Assembly: GCA_965199105.1 (NCBI GenBank)
Contig: CBDAQO010000002.1
Span: 2,604,001-2,668,000 of the forward strand
Direction of reading: 5' to 3'
DNA length: 64,000 nucleotides
Source: LMUY01 sp965199105
GTDB lineage: Bacteria; Pseudomonadota; Alphaproteobacteria; Acetobacterales; Acetobacteraceae
Shown here: in pieces, positions 17,265-25,213 of the stretch
How the letters are laid out: every line of letters starts with the position of its first letter
How positions within the stretch are numbered: position 1 is the stretch's first letter
The notes under the pieces: generated by a model
Databases searched by the model: none
What the model was told of the DNA's origin: nothing
Seen by the model: the letters and a program-made list of their open reading frames with translations, nothing else
Program-made: the position numbers and the translations under genes

Positions 17265-18018
17265 GGACGGCGCCGGACTGCGGCTGGAGCTGCAGCTCGA
17301 CGGCTTCGAGGGGCCGCTCGACCTGCTGCTGGAGCTGGCGCGGGCGCAGAAGGTGGACCTGGCGGGCATCTCCATCCTCCGCCTGGTCGAGCAGTTCCTG
17401 GCCGCGGTGGAGGGCGCCCGCCGGGTGCGGCTGGAGCTGGCGGCGGACTGGCTGGTGATGGCCGCCTGGCTCACCTGGCTGAAATCCCGCCTGCTGCTGC
17501 CCGACGATACGCTCGAGGCGGAGGAGGGGCTGGAGGCCGCCGAGGTGTTGGCGGCGCGGCTGCTGGCGCTGCAGGGGATTCGCGCCGCCGCTGCCTGGCT
17601 CGCCGACCGCCCCACCCTGGGCCGCGACGTGTGGGCGCGCGGGCTGGCGGAAAACACGATCGAGCTGGACCGCTCCGGCCTCGCCGCCGACACCGCCAGC
17701 CTGTTGCGCGCCTACCTCGCCGGCGTGCGCCGCGGCGGCGGCAAACGGCAGTATCGCCCGGCCGCGCTGCCGCTGTGGAGCGTGGCGGACGCGCTGGGCC
17801 GGCTTGCCGCGATGCTGGGCCGGGTGCCCGACTGGTCCGGGCTGGAGCACTTCCTGCCCGACCTGGCGCCCGAGCTGGAGTGCGACCCGCTGGCCCGCCG
17901 CGCCGCGCTCGCCAGCACCCTGCTCGCCGGGCTCGAGCTGGCGCGGGACGGGCGGCTGCGCATCCGGCAGGACCACGCGTTCGGCCCGATCCTGGTGGCG
18001 GGGGGTGGCGATGGATGA
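17257..18018 (+). CDS. scpA: Segregation and condensation protein A
   Basis: The 253-residue protein has the diagnostic N-terminus LDGFEGPLDLLLELARAQKVD and WLTWLKSRLLLP, and a C-terminal winged helix. ScpA is the kleisin that bridges SMC heads with ScpB and helps fold the chromosome. The start is the GTG at 17257, which overlaps the end of the protease gene by 8 bp. It is followed by scpB with an 8-bp overlap, so the pair is made in a fixed ratio. Confidence 0.93.
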   Translation: MPEDGAGLRLELQLDGFEGPLDLLLELARAQKVDLAGISILRLVEQFLAAVEGARRVRLELAADWLVMAAWLTWLKSRLLLPDDTLEAEEGLEAAEVLAARLLALQGIRAAAAWLADRPTLGRDVWARGLAENTIELDRSGLAADTASLLRAYLAGVRRGGGKRQYRPAALPLWSVADALGRLAAMLGRVPDWSGLEHFLPDLAPELECDPLARRAALASTLLAGLELARDGRLRIRQDHAFGPILVAGGGDG

Positions 18019-18610
18019 GGCGCATCTGAGGCTCGCCGAGGCGTTGGTGTTCGCCAGCGCCGACCCGGTGCCGGCCCGCGCCCTGCAACAGGTGCTGCCC
18101 GAGGGGGTGGACGCGGAGGCGGTGCTTGCCGCGTTGCGCACGCGCTGCGAGGGGCGTGGCGCCGTGCTGGTGGAGGTCGGCGGCGGCTGGCAGTTCCGCA
18201 CCGCGGCAGATTTGGCGCCGGTGCTGCGCCGGGTCGTGGCGCAACCCCGCCGGCTGCCCCGCGCGGCGATGGAGACGCTGGCCATCATCGCCTACCACCA
18301 GCCTGTCACCCGGCCCGAGATCGAGGAGATGCGCGGCGCCACCCTGTCGCAGCAGACCATGGACGCGCTGCTGGAACATGGCCTGATCGCCTCGGCCGGC
18401 CAGCGCGAGGTGCCGGGCCGGCCGACTTTGTGGCAGACCACCCCCGCCTTCCTAACCCAATTCGGCCTGCGCGACCTGCGCGACCTGCCCAAGCGGGACG
18501 ATTTGCTGCTGGAGCCAGCCCCCGTCGTGCCCATCTCGATAGCCGAAACGCCCGGCGCTGATTTCCAGCCCCGGACCGACGTGCTAGAGCGAGAGCAGGA
18601 GTGCGGCTGA
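18011..18610 (+). CDS. scpB: Segregation and condensation protein B
   Basis: The 199-residue protein consists of two winged-helix domains; the family core LAIIAYHQPVTRPEIEEMRG is intact near residue 95 and is followed by GRPTLWQTTPAFLTQFGL. It dimerises and binds the ScpA kleisin in the SMC complex. The ATG at 18011 lies inside the end of scpA. It ends 1 bp before tatB. Confidence 0.94.
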   Translation: MDEAHLRLAEALVFASADPVPARALQQVLPEGVDAEAVLAALRTRCEGRGAVLVEVGGGWQFRTAADLAPVLRRVVAQPRRLPRAAMETLAIIAYHQPVTRPEIEEMRGATLSQQTMDALLEHGLIASAGQREVPGRPTLWQTTPAFLTQFGLRDLRDLPKRDDLLLEPAPVVPISIAETPGADFQPRTDVLEREQECG

Positions 18611-18611
18611 C

Positions 18612-19190
18612 ATGTTTGACTTTGCTTGGTCCGAATTTGCGCTGATCGGCGTGGTGGCGCTGGTTTTGATCGGGCCGAAAGACCTGCCGGTCGCGATCAA
18701 GGCCGTCAGCGTCATGGTGAAGAAGGCCCGCAAGATGGCCGCCGAGTTCCAGACCCATGTCGACGACATGGTGAAGGAGGCCGACCTGCACGAGGTGCGT
18801 GACGGGTTGCGGCAAATCCGCGGCTTGGACATCCGTGGTACCATCACCCGGGCGGTGGATGGCGACGGCTCGATCCGGCAGGCCTTTTCCGACCCGGCGC
18901 GCCCGCCGCCGCCCGTGGTGACGACGCCGCCTGAGGCGGTGCCGCACGAGGTGGCGCCGCATGAGGTGGCGGTGGACGCGCGGCCCGAGCACAGCATTGC
19001 CGCGTTCGAGGCGGGCTCCGAGGCGCCGGCTTTCATCCCGCCCGCGGACGCCACGCCGCCCGCGCCGCCACCCGCCTTCATCCCGCCCGCGGCCGTCCAG
19101 CCGCATACCGTCCCCGCGGCACAGCCGCATACCGTCCCCGCGGCACAGCCGCATACCGTCCCCGCGGCCCAGCCGCATGACGCCGCCTAG
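18612..19190 (+). CDS. tatB: Twin-arginine translocase subunit TatB
   Basis: The 192-residue protein has the short N-terminal membrane helix with FDFAWSEFALIGVVALVLIGPKD (Glu8 and the GP hinge), then an amphipathic helix (VAIKAVSVMVKKARKMAAEF) and a long disordered Pro-rich tail. It forms the twin-arginine signal receptor with TatC. FDFAW..E and the length mark it as TatB rather than TatA. The tail ends in three perfect-to-near-perfect octapeptide repeats (QPHTVPAA) encoded by a 24-bp tandem repeat. No tatA gene lies between scpB and tatB. Confidence 0.9.
   Translation: MFDFAWSEFALIGVVALVLIGPKDLPVAIKAVSVMVKKARKMAAEFQTHVDDMVKEADLHEVRDGLRQIRGLDIRGTITRAVDGDGSIRQAFSDPARPPPPVVTTPPEAVPHEVAPHEVAVDARPEHSIAAFEAGSEAPAFIPPADATPPAPPPAFIPPAAVQPHTVPAAQPHTVPAAQPHTVPAAQPHDAA
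19098..19178. repeat. 24-bp tandem repeat within tatB
   Basis: Units at 19098-19121, 19122-19145 and 19146-19169 differ in one base (the last), with a partial fourth unit to 19178. Each unit starts CAGCCGCATACCGTCC and keeps the frame, encoding QPHTVPAA. Copy number may vary between strains by slippage. Confidence 0.9.
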
Positions 19191-19214
19191 TCCGTAGCGT
19201 CAGGAACCGCCCAC

Positions 19215-19994
19215 GTGGCCGATGAGACGGAAGACCCGATCCACGACACCCCGATGCCGCTGCTCGCGCACCTGGTGGAGCTGCGCCGCCGGCTGATGTG
19301 GTCGGGCGCCGGGTTCCTGCTGGCGTTTTTCTTTTGCTACCACTTCGCCGGCGCGATCTACTCGTTTCTGGCGCGCCCGCTGGCCGTGGTGCTGGCGACC
19401 CAGGGCGGCGACCCGCATTTGATCTACACGGCGCTGACCGAGGCGTTCTTCACCCATCTGCGGGTTGCGGTGTTCGGCGCGGCGTTCATCGCCTTCCCCG
19501 TCATCGCCAGCCAAGGCTACCTGTTCGTGGCGCCGGGGCTCTACCGCAGCGAGAAGCGGGCGTTCCTGCCGTTCCTGGTCGCCACCCCGGTGCTGTTCGT
19601 GCTGGGCGCGGCGCTGGCGTATTATTTCGTGTTTCCCGTGGCTTGGGCGTTCTTCGCTTCGTTCCAAACTCCCACCGGCGCGGGCGGCCTGCCGATCGAG
19701 CTGCAGCCCAAGGTCGGCGAGTACCTCGACCTGGTGATGAAGGTGATCTTCGCGTTCGGCATCGCCTTCCAGCTTCCGGTGCTGCTGACGCTGCTGGCCA
19801 AGGTCGGTATCGTGAGCTCGGCCGGCCTGAAGCGGGTGCGGCGCTACGCCTGGGTAGGCATGTTCGTGGTGGCCGCCGTGCTCGCCCCGCCCGACGTGAT
19901 CACCCAATGCGGCCTCGCACTGCCGCTGATCCTGCTCTACGAGATTTCGATCTTCTCGGCCAAGTTCATCGAGAAGAAGCGAGTGGCTGCTTGA
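19215..19994 (+). CDS. tatC: Twin-arginine translocase subunit TatC
   Basis: The 259-residue protein has the six-helix TatC layout, starting with MPLLAHLVELRRRLMWS (conserved Glu in the first cytoplasmic loop) and including GLYRSEKRAFLPFL and the late LAPPDVITQCGLALPLILLY. It recognises twin-arginine signals in the inner membrane. The start is a GTG at 19215 with AGGA at 19202-19205 upstream. It lies 24 bp after tatB. Possible Tat clients in the window include the GH10 enzyme at 45045-46142. Confidence 0.94.
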   Translation: MADETEDPIHDTPMPLLAHLVELRRRLMWSGAGFLLAFFFCYHFAGAIYSFLARPLAVVLATQGGDPHLIYTALTEAFFTHLRVAVFGAAFIAFPVIASQGYLFVAPGLYRSEKRAFLPFLVATPVLFVLGAALAYYFVFPVAWAFFASFQTPTGAGGLPIELQPKVGEYLDLVMKVIFAFGIAFQLPVLLTLLAKVGIVSSAGLKRVRRYAWVGMFVVAAVLAPPDVITQCGLALPLILLYEISIFSAKFIEKKRVAA

Positions 19995-20005
19995 CGCGAG
20001 AGCAG

Positions 20006-20041
20006 CCCTCACCCCGGCCCTCTCCCGCTTGCGGGAGAGGG
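20006..20041. repeat. Intergenic palindromic repeat, copy 3
   Basis: CCCTCTCCC (20018-20026), loop GCTTGC, GGGAGAGGG (20033-20041), with the leader CCCTCACCCCGG. No T-run follows, unlike copies 1, 2 and 4. It separates tatC from serS. Confidence 0.75.
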
Positions 20042-20099
20042 AGCAGCGTGGGTCCTTTTGCGCTGCGGGCTCGCTTATAGTTCTGCCATAAGGGCGACG

Positions 20100-21365
20100 A
20101 TGCACGATCTCCGCACAACCCGCGACGATCCAGCCGCGTTTGACGCAGCCATGGCCCGGCGCGGCCTCGCTGCGGTCGCCGGCACCATCGTGGCGCTCGA
20201 CAGCGAACGACGTGCGGCGGTGACCGAGCTGGGCGAGCGCCAGGCGCGCCGCAACGCGTTGGCTAAGCAGGTAGGCCAGCTTCGCCGCACCGGAGCGGAC
20301 ACCGCCGCGATGGAAGCCGAGGCGACCGGCTTGCGCGACGATATGGTGGCGCTGGAAACGCGCGCCGCGGGGCTGCAGGCCGACATCGAGGCCCGGTTGG
20401 CCAGCCTGCCGAACCTGCTCGATCCCGACGTGCCGGACGGTGCCGATGAGGCCGCCAATGTCGAGCAAAAGCAGGTCGGCGAGCCCACGGCCCTGACTGC
20501 CGCCAAGCAGCATTTCGAGCTCGGCGAGGCGCTCGGCATGATGGACTTCGCCGCTGCCGCCAAGCTCGCCGGGTCACGCTTCACCGTGCTGCGCGGCCCG
20601 CTCGCCCGGCTGGAGCGCGTGCTCGGCCAATGGATGATCGACCTGCACACCGCCGAGCACGGCTATGTGGAAATGGCCGTGCCGCTGCTGGTGAACGACG
20701 CGGCGGCTTACGGCACCGACAAGCTGCCCAAGTTTGCCGACGACCTGTTCCGCACCACCGATGGACGCTGGCTGATCCCCACCGCCGAGGTGCCGCTGAC
20801 CGCCTCGGTGATGGGTGACATCCTGCCGGAGGCGAGCCTGCCGCTGCGGCTGACCGCGCTCACCGACTGCTTCCGCTCCGAGGCCGGTTCGGCCGGGCGG
20901 GACACCAGGGGGATGCTGCGCCAGCATCAGTTCCGTAAATGCGAGCTGGTCTCCATCACGCGCCCGCAGGACAGCGGGGCGGAGCACGAGCGGATGACGC
21001 GGTGCGCGGAGACGGTGCTCGAGCGCCTGGGCCTGCCGTATCGCCGCATGCTGCTCTGCGCCGGGGACACCGGGTTTGGCGCCGCCAAGACGTTCGACCT
21101 GGAAGTGTGGCTGCCGGGGCAGGGTGCGTGGCGCGAGATCAGCTCGTGTTCCAACACCCGCGCCTTCCAGGCCCGGCGCATGAACGCGCGCTACCGGCCG
21201 GCCGAGGGCAAGGTGGAGTTCGTCCACACCCTCAACGGCTCCGGGCTGGCAGTCGGGCGCACGCTGATCGCGGTTATGGAGACCTATCAGCAGCCGGACG
21301 GCAGCATTGCGGTGCCCGAGGTGCTGCGGCCCTATATGGCGGGGCTCGAGCGCATCGGCGGCTGA
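20100..21365 (+). CDS. serS: Seryl-tRNA synthetase
   Basis: The 421-residue class II synthetase is complete: an N-terminal antiparallel coiled-coil arm that holds the tRNA-Ser long arm (to about residue 110), then the catalytic core with motif 2 (CFRSEAGSAGRDTRGMLRQH) and motif 3 (LNGSGLAVGRTLIAVMETYQ). The start is the ATG at 20100, with AAGGG about seven bases upstream. The gene ends the block that begins with argS. Confidence 0.97.
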   Translation: MHDLRTTRDDPAAFDAAMARRGLAAVAGTIVALDSERRAAVTELGERQARRNALAKQVGQLRRTGADTAAMEAEATGLRDDMVALETRAAGLQADIEARLASLPNLLDPDVPDGADEAANVEQKQVGEPTALTAAKQHFELGEALGMMDFAAAAKLAGSRFTVLRGPLARLERVLGQWMIDLHTAEHGYVEMAVPLLVNDAAAYGTDKLPKFADDLFRTTDGRWLIPTAEVPLTASVMGDILPEASLPLRLTALTDCFRSEAGSAGRDTRGMLRQHQFRKCELVSITRPQDSGAEHERMTRCAETVLERLGLPYRRMLLCAGDTGFGAAKTFDLEVWLPGQGAWREISSCSNTRAFQARRMNARYRPAEGKVEFVHTLNGSGLAVGRTLIAVMETYQQPDGSIAVPEVLRPYMAGLERIGG

Positions 21366-21412
21366 GCGCGCCTTCTATCGCGGCGCGGGGCGGTGATGTA
21401 AGTGCTGTTCAC

Positions 21413-22027
21413 ATGAGCTTCGGACGCGACAGCTATCACCATGGCAATTTGCGCGAGGCGCTGGTGGAGGCGGCGCGGCGGCTGATCGCCGAGCGCGGGC
21501 TGGCCGGGTTCGCCTTTGCCGAGCTGGCACGCGCCGCGGGCGTTAGCCCGGCGGCGCCCTACCGGCACTTCCGCGACCGCAACGCCGTGATTGCTGAATT
21601 GGCCCGGCGCGGCTTCGAACACCTCACCGACGACCTGGGCGCCGCGTGGAACCAGGGCCGGCCGGACGCGGTGGCCGCCATCGAGCGGGTAGGGCGGGCG
21701 TATCTCGGCTTTGCCCGGCGGGACCCGGCGGCCTACGCCGCCATGTTCGATGGCAGCCCGGGCGAGCCGAGCTCCGCTTTGCGCGCCGCCGCCGACGCTG
21801 CCTTCGCCATCATCCGCCAGGCCACCGACGCCGCCTGCAGCACCAGCCCAGGGCGCGATCGACCCCCTTCGCTGATGGTGGCGCTGCACGTGTGGTCGCT
21901 GTGCCACGGCATCACGTCGCTGTTCACCGGCGCGCCCTCGCCGGGTCGCCGCCCGTTGCCGATGACGCCGGACGAGTTGCTCGAGTCGGGTTTGCTGGTG
22001 TATTTGCGCTCGCTCGGGCTGGGATGA
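21413..22027 (+). CDS. TetR-family regulator (WHG-type C-terminal domain)
   Basis: The 204-residue protein starts with the TetR helix-turn-helix (YHHGNLREALVEAARRLIAE ... ELARAAGVSPAAPYRHF) and has a C-terminal ligand-binding domain with VALHVWSLCHGITSL, as in WHG-type TetR proteins. The effector is unknown. The ATG at 21413 overlaps a TTCACAT half-site, and a stronger palindrome with the same half-site lies 50 bp beyond the stop, before the DUF2852 gene. That placement suggests it represses itself and the next gene. Confidence 0.83.
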   Translation: MSFGRDSYHHGNLREALVEAARRLIAERGLAGFAFAELARAAGVSPAAPYRHFRDRNAVIAELARRGFEHLTDDLGAAWNQGRPDAVAAIERVGRAYLGFARRDPAAYAAMFDGSPGEPSSALRAAADAAFAIIRQATDAACSTSPGRDRPPSLMVALHVWSLCHGITSLFTGAPSPGRRPLPMTPDELLESGLLVYLRSLGLG

Positions 22028-22076
22028 TCACTGTTTCGCGAGCCGCTTTACGCGGGCGGGTGGCAGGCGCATTTAT

Positions 22077-22097
22077 GTGAATGTGATTAACATTCAC
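22077..22097. promoter_or_regulatory. Palindromic operator before the DUF2852 gene
   Basis: GTGAATGT (22077-22084), GATTA spacer, ACATTCAC (22090-22097): perfect 8-bp arms. It is AT-rich compared with its surroundings. Part of it (TTCACAT read on the other strand) recurs at the start of the TetR gene (about 21408-21414), so the TetR protein is the likely binder. Confidence 0.55.
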
Positions 22098-22112
22098 CTT
22101 CGGAGTGGTTCC

Positions 22113-22508
22113 ATGGCTTACGTCGCCAGCCGCATTGACGAGATCGGCCGCCCGGCTTGGATTGCGCTGACCATTGCCGGCTTCTGGTTTTGGTGGCCGG
22201 TCGGTCTGGCCATCCTGGCCTACCTCGCGTTCAACCGCCGTCGCGGCGGCCGCCCTGGCCGCGGCCGTTGGGAGTTCCCCGAAATGGGGCGCCGCGCCCG
22301 CCGCTTTTCCTACGCCCCGCCGTCCGGCAACCGTGCGTTCGACGACTATCGCATGGAGACGCTGAGCCGGCTGGAAGACGAGCAGCGCGAGTTCGTCGAC
22401 TACCTGGAGCGGCTGCGCCAAGCGCGCGACAAGCAGGAGTTCGACCAGTTCATGGCCGATCGCCGCCGCCGCCCCGAGCCCCCGATGGACACGACCCAAG
22501 CCGCGTAG
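22113..22508 (+). CDS. DUF2852 family small membrane protein
   Basis: The 131-residue protein has one or two hydrophobic helices near the N-terminus (PAWIALTIAGFWFWWPVGLAI) followed by an Arg-rich stretch and a helical, charged C-terminus (DDYRMETLSRLEDEQREFVD). This matches DUF2852, a small alphaproteobacterial membrane family of unknown function. The ATG at 22113 has GGAG eight bases upstream. The palindrome just upstream suggests control by the neighbouring TetR regulator. Confidence 0.75.
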   Translation: MAYVASRIDEIGRPAWIALTIAGFWFWWPVGLAILAYLAFNRRRGGRPGRGRWEFPEMGRRARRFSYAPPSGNRAFDDYRMETLSRLEDEQREFVDYLERLRQARDKQEFDQFMADRRRRPEPPMDTTQAA

Positions 22509-22529
22509 GCCTGCCCTCTGATCGCTAAG

Positions 22530-22556
22530 CCCTCTCCCCCCCGGGAGAGGGCTTTT
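22530..22556. repeat. Intergenic palindromic repeat, copy 4
   Basis: CCCTCTCCC (22530-22538), CCCC loop, GGGAGAGGG (22543-22551), then CTTTTA. It lies between convergent genes and probably terminates the DUF2852 transcript. The CCCTCACCC leader of the other copies is missing. Confidence 0.75.
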
Positions 22557-22581
22557 AGGGGAAAGGCCTATCGAGCGGCTC

Positions 22582-23433
22582 TTAGCCGGCTACCCCCAAC
22601 CGCCCCGCTAAATCCTGCACGAATTGCCACGCCACGCGCCCCGAACGGCCGCCGCGGCCAGCGGACCACGCCACCGCCTCGGCCTGCAGCGCGTCGGTCG
22701 CGATCGGCAGCTTCATCGCGCGGGCGTAGCCTTCCACCATGGCGAAATAGGTCGGCTGGTCGCAGTTGTGGAAGCCGATCCATAGGCCGAACCGGTCGGA
22801 TAGCGACACCTTCTCCTCCACCGCCTCGCCGGGGTTGATCGCGCCACCACGCTCGTTCTCGATCATGTCGCGCGGCATGAGGTGGCGGCGGTTGGAGGTG
22901 GCGTAGAACAGCACGTTGGCTGGCCGCCCCTCGATGCCGCCATCCAGCACCGACTTCAGCGCCTTGTAGTCGGCGTCCTCGCGCTCGAACGAGAGGTCGT
23001 CGCAGAACACCAGGCAACGCCGGGTCGCCGCCCGCAGCAGGGTGAGCAGCTCGGGCAGGGTCACGATGTCCTCTCGCGCGATCTCGATCAGCGCCAGGCT
23101 GCCGGGGTGCTGGCGCAGCGCTTCGGCATGGGCGGCCTTCACCAGGGAGGACTTGCCCATGCCGCGTGCGCCCCACAACATCGCGTTGTTGGCCGGCAGC
23201 CCGGCGGCGAAGCGCACCGTGTTGGCCACCAGCCGGTCCCGCTGCGACGCCACGCCCTGCAGCATCTCGAGCGGCACCCGCGACACCTGGGCGACGGGCA
23301 CCAGCGCGGGTGGCTGCGGCTGCCAGACGAACGCGTCGGCCACGTCCAGCGAGGGCGTGGCCAGCGGCGGCGGGGCCAGGCGGTCCAGCGCGTCGGCAAT
23401 GCGAGTGAGTAGGGGATGCAGGCTGGCGTCCAC
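22582..23433 (-). CDS. DUF815 AAA-type ATPase
   Basis: The 283-residue protein has a Walker A motif LWGARGMGKSSLVKA (Lys94), a Walker B strand RRCLVFCDDLSF, and a sensor-like ATSNRRHLMPRDMIENE stretch with a conserved FGLWIGFHNCDQ segment near the C-terminus. These are the marks of DUF815, an AAA-like family widespread in proteobacteria whose biological role is not established. It is divergent from yajC; 87 bp between them hold both promoters. Confidence 0.85.
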   Translation of the reverse strand: MDASLHPLLTRIADALDRLAPPPLATPSLDVADAFVWQPQPPALVPVAQVSRVPLEMLQGVASQRDRLVANTVRFAAGLPANNAMLWGARGMGKSSLVKAAHAEALRQHPGSLALIEIAREDIVTLPELLTLLRAATRRCLVFCDDLSFEREDADYKALKSVLDGGIEGRPANVLFYATSNRRHLMPRDMIENERGGAINPGEAVEEKVSLSDRFGLWIGFHNCDQPTYFAMVEGYARAMKLPIATDALQAEAVAWSAGRGGRSGRVAWQFVQDLAGRLGVAG

Positions 23434-23520
23434 GGAGGCCTCGGGGAAATTGGGGGCAACTTGACGGCGGTCGGGGGCAAACTATGGTCCGCCGCCATTC
23501 ATCGCAACCTGGTAGAGCCA

Positions 23521-23853
23521 ATGTTCATCACGCCCGCCCACGCGCAGGATTTCACCAGCACGCTCGCGCAATACAGCAGTTTTCTGCCGATCGTGCTCAT
23601 CTTCGGCGTCTTCTACTTCCTGCTGATCCGCCCGCAGCAGACCGCGCAGAAGAAGCTCAAGGCGCGCCTGTCGTCCTTGCGGCGGGGCGACCGCGTGGTC
23701 ACCGGGGGCGGGCTGGTGGGCGTGGTGCAGCGGGTGAAGGAGGGCAGCAACGAGGTGGAGATCGAGTTGGGCCCCAACGTGCGCGTGGTGGCGTTGCGCG
23801 AGACCATCAACACGGTGGTGGACCCGGTGGTCGCCAACGATGTCAAGAAGTAG
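23521..23853 (+). CDS. yajC: Preprotein translocase accessory subunit YajC
   Basis: The 110-residue protein has one N-terminal transmembrane helix (FLPIVLIFGVFYFLLIRPQQ) followed by the conserved RPQQTAQKK and LRRGDRVVTGGGLVGVV cytoplasmic part. YajC joins SecDF in the holotranslocon. The start is the ATG at 23521 (MFITPAHAQ). No secD or secF follows; the next gene overlaps by 14 bp and encodes an unrelated exported protein. Confidence 0.93.
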   Translation: MFITPAHAQDFTSTLAQYSSFLPIVLIFGVFYFLLIRPQQTAQKKLKARLSSLRRGDRVVTGGGLVGVVQRVKEGSNEVEIELGPNVRVVALRETINTVVDPVVANDVKK

Positions 23854-24514
23854 CGCCGCCGCCCTGCTCGCCGGGTCGCTGGCGTGTGCCGCCACGGGGT
23901 GCGCCGCGCCGACGGCCAGCCGCTTGCCGCCCGGCGTGCAGGACGCCGCCGCCAACTACCCGCCGCTGATCCTGGGCGGCAACGTGCACGCGACCGACGG
24001 CCGTGACGTGCCCGCCTCCTGCGCCGCCGCCGGGTCTCGCGTCGAGCAGAAGGGCGGCCCCACCATGGCGTTTGGCGGCGCCGACCCGTCCGACCCCGCG
24101 CTCTGCCTGATGACGGTGGACGGTCAGCAGGTGCGCGCCTGGTATGACATCTGGCTGACCGACTGGCCCGGCGCGGCCGACGCCCGCGGCGCGCTGCACA
24201 CCGTCATCACCGGCCCGAGCGGCGCCGTGGCCGGCTTCGACACCCACATGCTGCCCGGGCTGCAATGGCACGACCTGGTGCGCAACGAGGGCGTTGAGGA
24301 CATCGAGCTGCTCGGCCATGCCTATCACGCGCTCAAGATCAGCCACTACCGCGAGGGTTTCGACGGCAACGACTATCGCTCGGTCAGCACGGTTTGGAAG
24401 GACATCGCCACCGGCATGGTGCTCTACGGCACCTACCAGCACATCTCGGGCCAGCCGGAGCTGGACGACCCGCTGATCCCGACCGCGATCGTCGCCGCCG
24501 CCAAGCCGGGGTGA
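23840..24514 (+). CDS. Hypothetical exported protein, possible lipoprotein
   Basis: The 224-residue product has an N-terminal export signal (AAALLAGSLACAATGCAAP); Cys21 could be lipidated, but the site ATGC lacks the usual Leu at -3, so a plain signal peptide is possible. The mature part has no motif I recognise; it includes several His and Trp residues (DTHMLPGLQWHDLVRNEG) and a C-terminal ISGQPELDDPLIPTAIV. The start at 23840 lies inside yajC (14-bp overlap), which implies translational coupling. The aat gene begins 45 bp downstream. Confidence 0.65.
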   Translation: MSRSSAAALLAGSLACAATGCAAPTASRLPPGVQDAAANYPPLILGGNVHATDGRDVPASCAAAGSRVEQKGGPTMAFGGADPSDPALCLMTVDGQQVRAWYDIWLTDWPGAADARGALHTVITGPSGAVAGFDTHMLPGLQWHDLVRNEGVEDIELLGHAYHALKISHYREGFDGNDYRSVSTVWKDIATGMVLYGTYQHISGQPELDDPLIPTAIVAAAKPG

Positions 24515-24559
24515 AGCGGGCGATGGACCATGCCCGCGTCTGTGCTAGCGTCTGCGGCA

Positions 24560-25213
24560 ATGTCCCGTCGCACTGTGGAAGTAACGCCCGACCTGCTGTT
24601 GCGTGCCTACCGTGTGGGGCTGTTCCCCATGGCGGAGACGCGGCGCGGGCGGCGGCTGTATTGGCTCGACCCGGAATATCGCGGCGTGCTGCCGCTCGAC
24701 CGCTTCCACGCGCCGCGGCGGCTGGTGCGCACCGTGCTGTCCGGGCCGTACCGCGTGTCCACCGACGAGGACTTCGCGGCCGTGGTGGCGGGCTGTGCGG
24801 CGGCGGCGCCGGGTCGGGAAGAAACCTGGATCAACCCGGACATTGAGCGCCTGTTCGCCGACCTGCACCAGGCCGGCTACGCCCACAGCGTGGAGTGCCG
24901 CGAGGGCAGCGCGCTGGTGGGCGGCCTCTACGGGGTCAGCATGGGCGGTGCGTTCTTCGGCGAGAGCATGTTCAGCACCGCTCGGGACGCCTCCAAGGTG
25001 GCGTTGGTGCACCTTGTGGCGCGGCTGCGCGTGGGCGGCTACCGGCTGCTGGACACCCAGTTCGTCACCAGCCACCTGGCGCAGTTTGGCACCGAGGAGG
25101 TGCCACGCGAGCGTTACAAACAATTGCTGGCGGAAGCCATCGACGAGGCCGCGTGTTGGCAGGCAGAGACTGCGGCGATCGAAGCCGAAATACGGAGCAT
25201 GTCGCGCCGATGA
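24560..25213 (+). CDS. aat: Leucyl/phenylalanyl-tRNA--protein transferase
   Basis: The 217-residue enzyme has the GNAT-like Aat fold with AYRVGLFPMAE near the N-terminus, LYWLDPEYRGVLPLDRFH, CREGSALVGGLYGVSMGGAFFGESMFS, and VARLRVGGYRLLDTQFVTSHL. It adds Leu or Phe from tRNA to proteins with N-terminal Lys/Arg, marking them for ClpS/ClpAP. I start it at the ATG at 24560 (MSRRTVEVTPD); an ATG at 24530 would add a weak 10-residue extension. It overlaps the next gene by 4 bp (ATGA). Confidence 0.93.
   Translation: MSRRTVEVTPDLLLRAYRVGLFPMAETRRGRRLYWLDPEYRGVLPLDRFHAPRRLVRTVLSGPYRVSTDEDFAAVVAGCAAAAPGREETWINPDIERLFADLHQAGYAHSVECREGSALVGGLYGVSMGGAFFGESMFSTARDASKVALVHLVARLRVGGYRLLDTQFVTSHLAQFGTEEVPRERYKQLLAEAIDEAACWQAETAAIEAEIRSMSRR

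Noticed and set aside
19098..19178. CRISPR-like repeat
   Set aside because: The units are contiguous with no spacers and encode an in-frame peptide repeat of TatB.
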